This document shows positions 60,670 through 64,000 of a stretch of 64,000 nt of DNA, in pieces; position 1 is the stretch's first letter; every line of letters begins with the position of its first letter. This DNA comes from RBG-16-66-20 sp040752005. Lineage in GTDB: Bacteria > Pseudomonadota > Gammaproteobacteria > Burkholderiales > SG8-39. The notes beneath the pieces were generated by a model. That model was not told the DNA's origin. It saw nothing but the letters and a program-made list of their open reading frames with translations, and made no database searches. The position numbers and the translations under genes were made by a program. The DNA lies in the NCBI GenBank assembly GCA_040752005.1, contig JBFMFX010000009.1, forward strand, positions 65,893 to 129,892. Direction: 5' to 3'.

Positions 60670-63480
60670 ATGGACCGCATAAGCCCGAAGCACCTTGCGA
60701 CGCTGCCCATCGAGTTCAAGCTGAACGGCGTCACCGTCAGCGGCCGTCCGGACGAACCGATTCTGGAGTGCGCCCGACGGCACGGGGTCGAGATCCCGCA
60801 CCTGTGCTACTCGCCGACGCTGCGGCCCGACGGCAACTGCCGGGCGTGCGTCGTCGAGGTGAAGGGCGAGCGCGTGCTCGCGCCCTCCTGCTGCCGCTTT
60901 CCCGTGCAGGGAATGGAGGTGAGCACCGACAGCCCGCGCGCGCTCGCCGCGCAGAAGATGGTGCTGGAGCTGCTGCTCTCCGACATGCCGGAGCGCAAGT
61001 ACGTCAAGTCGAGCGAGCTGGAGCACTGGGCGGCGAAGCTGGGGGTGAGCCGCCCGCGCTTCGCGCCGCGGCATCAGCCCGCGGCCGATACCTCGCACCC
61101 GGCGATCGCGGTGAACCTGGACGCGTGCATCCAGTGCACCCGCTGCGTGCGCGCCTGCCGCGAGGAGCAGGTGAACGACGTGATCGGCTATGCGTTTCGC
61201 GGCGCCGAGGCGAAGATCGTGTTCGATTTCGACGACCCGATGGGCGAGAGCACCTGCGTCGCGTGCGGCGAATGCGTGCAGGCCTGCCCGACCGGGGCGC
61301 TCGCACCGGCGCGCGGCGCAGCGCTCGCGCCCGCGGACCGCACCGTGGATTCGGTGTGCCCCTTCTGCGGCGTCGGCTGCCAGCTCACCTATCACGTGGA
61401 CTCGAAGGCGAACGTGATCCGGTTCGTTACCGGCCGCGACGGTCCGGCCAACCACGGCCGGCTGTGCGTGAAGGGCCGCTACGGGTTCGACTACGTGCAC
61501 CATCCGCACCGGCTGACGAAACCCCTCATCCGCAAGCCGGGCGTGCCGAAGTCGCCGGACTTCACCGTGCACCCCGGGGACTGGTCGGCCGCGTTCCGCG
61601 AAGCGAGCTGGGAGGAGGCGCTGGAGGTCGCGGCGCGCGGCCTTGCGCGCATCCGCGATCAGGACCGCTACGCCCTCGCCGGCTTCGGATCGGCGAAGGG
61701 CACCAACGAAGAGGCGTACCTGTTCCAGAAGCTGGTACGCACCGGCTTCGGCACGAACAACGTGGACCACTGCACGCGCCTGTGCCACGCCTCGTCGGTG
61801 GCGGCGCTGCTCGAAGGCATCGGCTCGGGCGCGGTATCGAACCAGGTGAACGACGTGCTCGCCGCCGAGGTGGTCTTCGTGATCGGCGCCAATCCGACGG
61901 TGAACCACCCGGTGGCGGCGACCTGGATCAAGAACGCGGCGAAGAAGGGCGTGAAGCTCATCGTCGCCGACCCGCGCCGAACCGAGCTCGCGCGCCACGC
62001 GACCTACTTCCTCCAGTTCAGGCCGGATACCGACATTGCGCTGCTCAACGCGATGCTCAATGTCATCGTCACCGAAGGGCTTGCGAACGAAAAGTTCGTG
62101 CGCGACCGCACCTCGGGCTACGAGGCGCTCGCGCAGAACGTGAAGAAATTCCCGCCCGAGGCGATGGCGCCGGTGTGCGGCATCCCGGCGCAGACGATCC
62201 GCGAGGTGGCGCGGCTGTACGCCACCTCGCGCGCCTCGATGATCCTCTGGGGCATGGGAATCAGCCAGCACGTGCACGGCACCGACAACGCCCGCTGCCT
62301 CATTGCGCTTGCGCTCGCGACCGGCCAGATCGGCCGGCCGGGCACGGGGCTGCATCCGCTGCGCGGCCAGAACAACGTGCAGGGCGCTTCCGACTCCGGT
62401 CTCATTCCGATGGTGTTTCCGGATTACCAGCGCGTGGACAGCCCGGAGGCGAACCGCAAGTTAGAGGCGCTGTGGGGAACGAAGCTCGACATGAAGCCGG
62501 GCCTCACCGTGGTCGAGATCATGAACGCGGCGGCCGAGGGACGCATCCGCGGCATGTACATCATGGGCGAGAACCCGGCGATGTCCGATCCGGACGCGGC
62601 GCACGCGCGCGAGGCGCTGGCCAAGCTGGAGCACCTGGTGGTGCAGGATATCTTCCTCACCGAAACCGCCTACCTCGCCGACGTGGTCCTGCCGGCGACC
62701 GCGTGGCCGGAAAAGGAGGGCACGGTCACCAACACCGACCGCATGGTGCAGCTCGGGCGAAAGGCGCTCGAGCCGCCCGGCGAGGCAAAGCCCGACCTGT
62801 GGATCATCGTCGAGATGGCCAAGCGCCTGGGCCTGCCGTGGACGTACGCGCATCCGCGCGAGGTGTTCGAGGAGATGCGCCGCTGCATGCACTCGATCGC
62901 CGGGATCACCTGGGAGCGGCTGGAGCGCGATTCCTGCGTGGTCTATCCGTGCGAGAAGGAGGGCGACCCGGGTCAGCCGGTGGTGTTCACCGATGTCTTT
63001 CCGACCGCGACCGGCCGCGGGCGGTTCGTGCCGGCCGATTTGCTTTTCGCCCACGAGCAGCCGGACGCCGCATATCCGATGGTGCTCATCACCGGGCGGC
63101 AGCTCGAGCACTGGCACACCGGCGCGATGACGCGCCGCGCCGGCGTGCTCGACGCGCTGGAGCCGGAGCCCACCTGCGCGATGCACCCGCTCGATCTCGC
63201 CGAACTCGGCGCGCGCGCCGGCGACATCGTCACCGTCGCCTCGCGCCGGGGAAAGATCTCGCTCTATGCGCGCGCCGACGAGGGCACGCCGCGCGGTTGC
63301 GTCTTCATTCCGTTCGCCTACTACGAGGCGGCGGCCAATCTGCTCACCAATCCGAAGCTCGATCCGTACGGCAAGATCCCGGAGTTCAAGTACTGCGCGG
63401 TGAAGGTGACGAAGGGCGGTGCGCGCCCGGGCGATCCGGGCTACGGCAAGGGGCGCTCGATCGAGCAGATCGCGGCGTAG
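60670..63480 (+). CDS. fdsA: NAD-dependent formate dehydrogenase, catalytic alpha subunit
   Basis: 936 residues. It begins with a 2Fe-2S domain (CYSPTLRPDGNCRAC and later SCC, 46-75). The HxxxCxxC cluster typical of NuoG is not visible between that domain and the ferredoxin domain. Two 4Fe-4S sites follow (CIQCTRCVRAC 153-163; CVACGECVQACP 196-207). The Mo/W-bis-PGD part starts with CPFCGVGC (230-237) and GRLCVKGRYG. The catalytic ligand is Cys372 next to His373 in CTRLCHASS, the expected Cys form rather than selenocysteine. It oxidises formate to CO2 in the cytoplasm with the fused FdsGB subunit. No fdsC/fdhD sulfurtransferase or fdsD lies in the window. Confidence 0.94.
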   Translation: MDRISPKHLATLPIEFKLNGVTVSGRPDEPILECARRHGVEIPHLCYSPTLRPDGNCRACVVEVKGERVLAPSCCRFPVQGMEVSTDSPRALAAQKMVLELLLSDMPERKYVKSSELEHWAAKLGVSRPRFAPRHQPAADTSHPAIAVNLDACIQCTRCVRACREEQVNDVIGYAFRGAEAKIVFDFDDPMGESTCVACGECVQACPTGALAPARGAALAPADRTVDSVCPFCGVGCQLTYHVDSKANVIRFVTGRDGPANHGRLCVKGRYGFDYVHHPHRLTKPLIRKPGVPKSPDFTVHPGDWSAAFREASWEEALEVAARGLARIRDQDRYALAGFGSAKGTNEEAYLFQKLVRTGFGTNNVDHCTRLCHASSVAALLEGIGSGAVSNQVNDVLAAEVVFVIGANPTVNHPVAATWIKNAAKKGVKLIVADPRRTELARHATYFLQFRPDTDIALLNAMLNVIVTEGLANEKFVRDRTSGYEALAQNVKKFPPEAMAPVCGIPAQTIREVARLYATSRASMILWGMGISQHVHGTDNARCLIALALATGQIGRPGTGLHPLRGQNNVQGASDSGLIPMVFPDYQRVDSPEANRKLEALWGTKLDMKPGLTVVEIMNAAAEGRIRGMYIMGENPAMSDPDAAHAREALAKLEHLVVQDIFLTETAYLADVVLPATAWPEKEGTVTNTDRMVQLGRKALEPPGEAKPDLWIIVEMAKRLGLPWTYAHPREVFEEMRRCMHSIAGITWERLERDSCVVYPCEKEGDPGQPVVFTDVFPTATGRGRFVPADLLFAHEQPDAAYPMVLITGRQLEHWHTGAMTRRAGVLDALEPEPTCAMHPLDLAELGARAGDIVTVASRRGKISLYARADEGTPRGCVFIPFAYYEAAANLLTNPKLDPYGKIPEFKYCAVKVTKGGARPGDPGYGKGRSIEQIAA

Positions 63481-63488
63481 CCGAGCGG

Positions 63489-63506
63489 CGCGCCGCCCAC
63501 GGCGCG
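63489..63506 (+). terminator. G+C hairpin after the fds operon
   Basis: CGCGCCG (63489-63495), loop CCCA, and CGGCGCG (63500-63506) form a seven-base perfect stem starting nine bases after the fdsA stop. No T-run follows, so Rho-independent termination would be weak. Position is the main support. Confidence 0.35.
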
Positions 63507-63549
63507 GCGTGCAGGCGGCGCGTGGCGCGCGCATGCGTGCTCCATGGGT

Positions 63550-63565
63550 CTTGACGGCGGTCAAG
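63550..63565. promoter_or_regulatory. CTTGAC-N4-GTCAAG palindrome upstream of fhs
   Basis: CTTGAC, GGCG, GTCAAG: identical arms to the box before the formate dehydrogenase genes, here 55 bases before the fhs start. With the stem-loop at 63489 it indicates that fhs has its own regulated promoter rather than simple read-through. Regulator identity is inference. Confidence 0.65.
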
Positions 63566-63620
63566 GCTGCGCGCGCGGCGGTTCACCGACAATTGCGCCT
63601 CCGCAGAAACGGAGGAGTGC

Positions 63621-64000
63621 ATGCCGTCCGATATCGAAATCGCACAGGCCGCGAAGTTGAGGCGCATCTCCGAGATCGCGCGCGAGAGGCTCGGCATTCC
63701 GGAGGAGGCTCTCGAACCCTACGGCCACTACAAGGCGAAGGTGTCGCTGCAGTACCTCGACACGCTGAAAGAGCGCAAGGACGGCAAGCTGATCCTGGTG
63801 ACCGCGATGACGCCGACGCCGGCCGGCGAGGGCAAGACCACCACGACGGTCGGTCTGGGCGATGCGCTCAACTATATCGGCAAGAAGGCGATGATCTGCC
63901 TGCGCGAACCCTCGCTCGGGCCGGTGTTCGGGGTGAAGGGTGGGGCCGCCGGCGGCGGCTACGCGCAGGTGGTGCCGATGGAAGACATCAACCTGCACTT
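63621..64000 (+). CDS. fhs: Formate-tetrahydrofolate ligase (5' part, runs off window)
   Basis: Only the first 126 codons are visible, open to the right edge. Fhs joins formate to tetrahydrofolate with ATP, giving 10-formyl-THF for C1 assimilation. The beginning AKLRRISEIARERLGI and especially the P-loop TPTPAGEGKTTTTVGLGDAL, followed by CLREPSLGPVFGVKGGAAGG, are characteristic of the family of about 555 residues. GGAGGA eight bases before the ATG sets the start. Next to formate dehydrogenase it makes formate a branch point between NADH production and C1 assimilation. Confidence 0.95.
   Translation, partial: MPSDIEIAQAAKLRRISEIARERLGIPEEALEPYGHYKAKVSLQYLDTLKERKDGKLILVTAMTPTPAGEGKTTTTVGLGDALNYIGKKAMICLREPSLGPVFGVKGGAAGGGYAQVVPMEDINLH

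Noticed and set aside
60670..63480. Selenocysteine formate dehydrogenase
   Set aside because: The active-site codon reads as Cys372 and no in-frame TGA or SECIS-like hairpin is needed.

Overview
The window reads as chromosome of a very G+C-rich (roughly 70% by eye) Gram-negative bacterium, most likely a betaproteobacterium. The evidence is the neighbourhood ilvE / CHCC zinc-finger gene / LPS heptosyltransferase, a GlnE-type adenylyltransferase, a YhdP-like AsmA giant, TldD, TrkAH, an ACP-ligase-PlsC fusion and an NAD-linked formate dehydrogenase. Gene packing is dense, with many 1-4 base start/stop overlaps. No rRNA, tRNA, insertion sequence or CRISPR array was recognised.

Left edge (1-7.4 kb): an accessory defence block on the minus strand. 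A WYL regulator and a degenerate Fic protein are followed, after about 0.7 kb without a convincing gene, by the front of a type I-G (formerly I-U) CRISPR-cas operon: cas3 with a C-terminal HD domain, a small nucleotidyltransferase, and csx17 running off the window. The nucleotidyltransferase has an intact GG/DxD/D active site and is coupled by ATGA overlaps to both cas genes. It is the best candidate here for an undescribed component. This block is visibly less G+C-biased than the rest, which suggests transfer.

7.4-27.7 kb: mostly core genes. They are an XRE regulator with a perfect 17-base palindrome between it and a GGDEF cyclase, phosphohexomutase, YheT hydrolase, SnoaL-like protein, waaF / zinc finger / ilvE, an ArsR pair, glnE diverging from yhdP, a tldD / Zn-ribbon / CoA-transferase operon, a DUF427-adenylate cyclase fusion, and glpK.

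27.7-34.8 kb: a coupled trehalose operon (otsA-otsB-GH15) whose OtsA has an N-terminal transmembrane sensor-like region. It lies downstream of a MASE1 histidine kinase / FixJ-like regulator pair. 34.9-42.4 kb: a ten-gene Mrp-like cation/proton antiporter cluster (two small membrane genes, E, F, G, DUF4040, B, C and three NuoL/M/N-type subunits). It is transcribed away from the two-component pair across a region with stacked inverted repeats.

42.6-58.9 kb: sucCD, a DUF4143 ATPase coupled to a BenE-type transporter, a triple-domain fatty-acid ligase/acyltransferase diverging from a tandem cyclic-nucleotide-binding protein, a GT39-like glycosyltransferase, a class II glutamine amidotransferase, a TPR protein, a cytochrome P450, and trkA-trkH.

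58.9-64 kb: a formate module. A fused FdsG-FdsB subunit and FdsA oxidise formate with NAD+, and the start of formate-tetrahydrofolate ligase lies next. The same CTTGAC-N4-GTCAAG palindrome precedes both transcription units, so they probably share an FNR/CRP-superfamily regulator.
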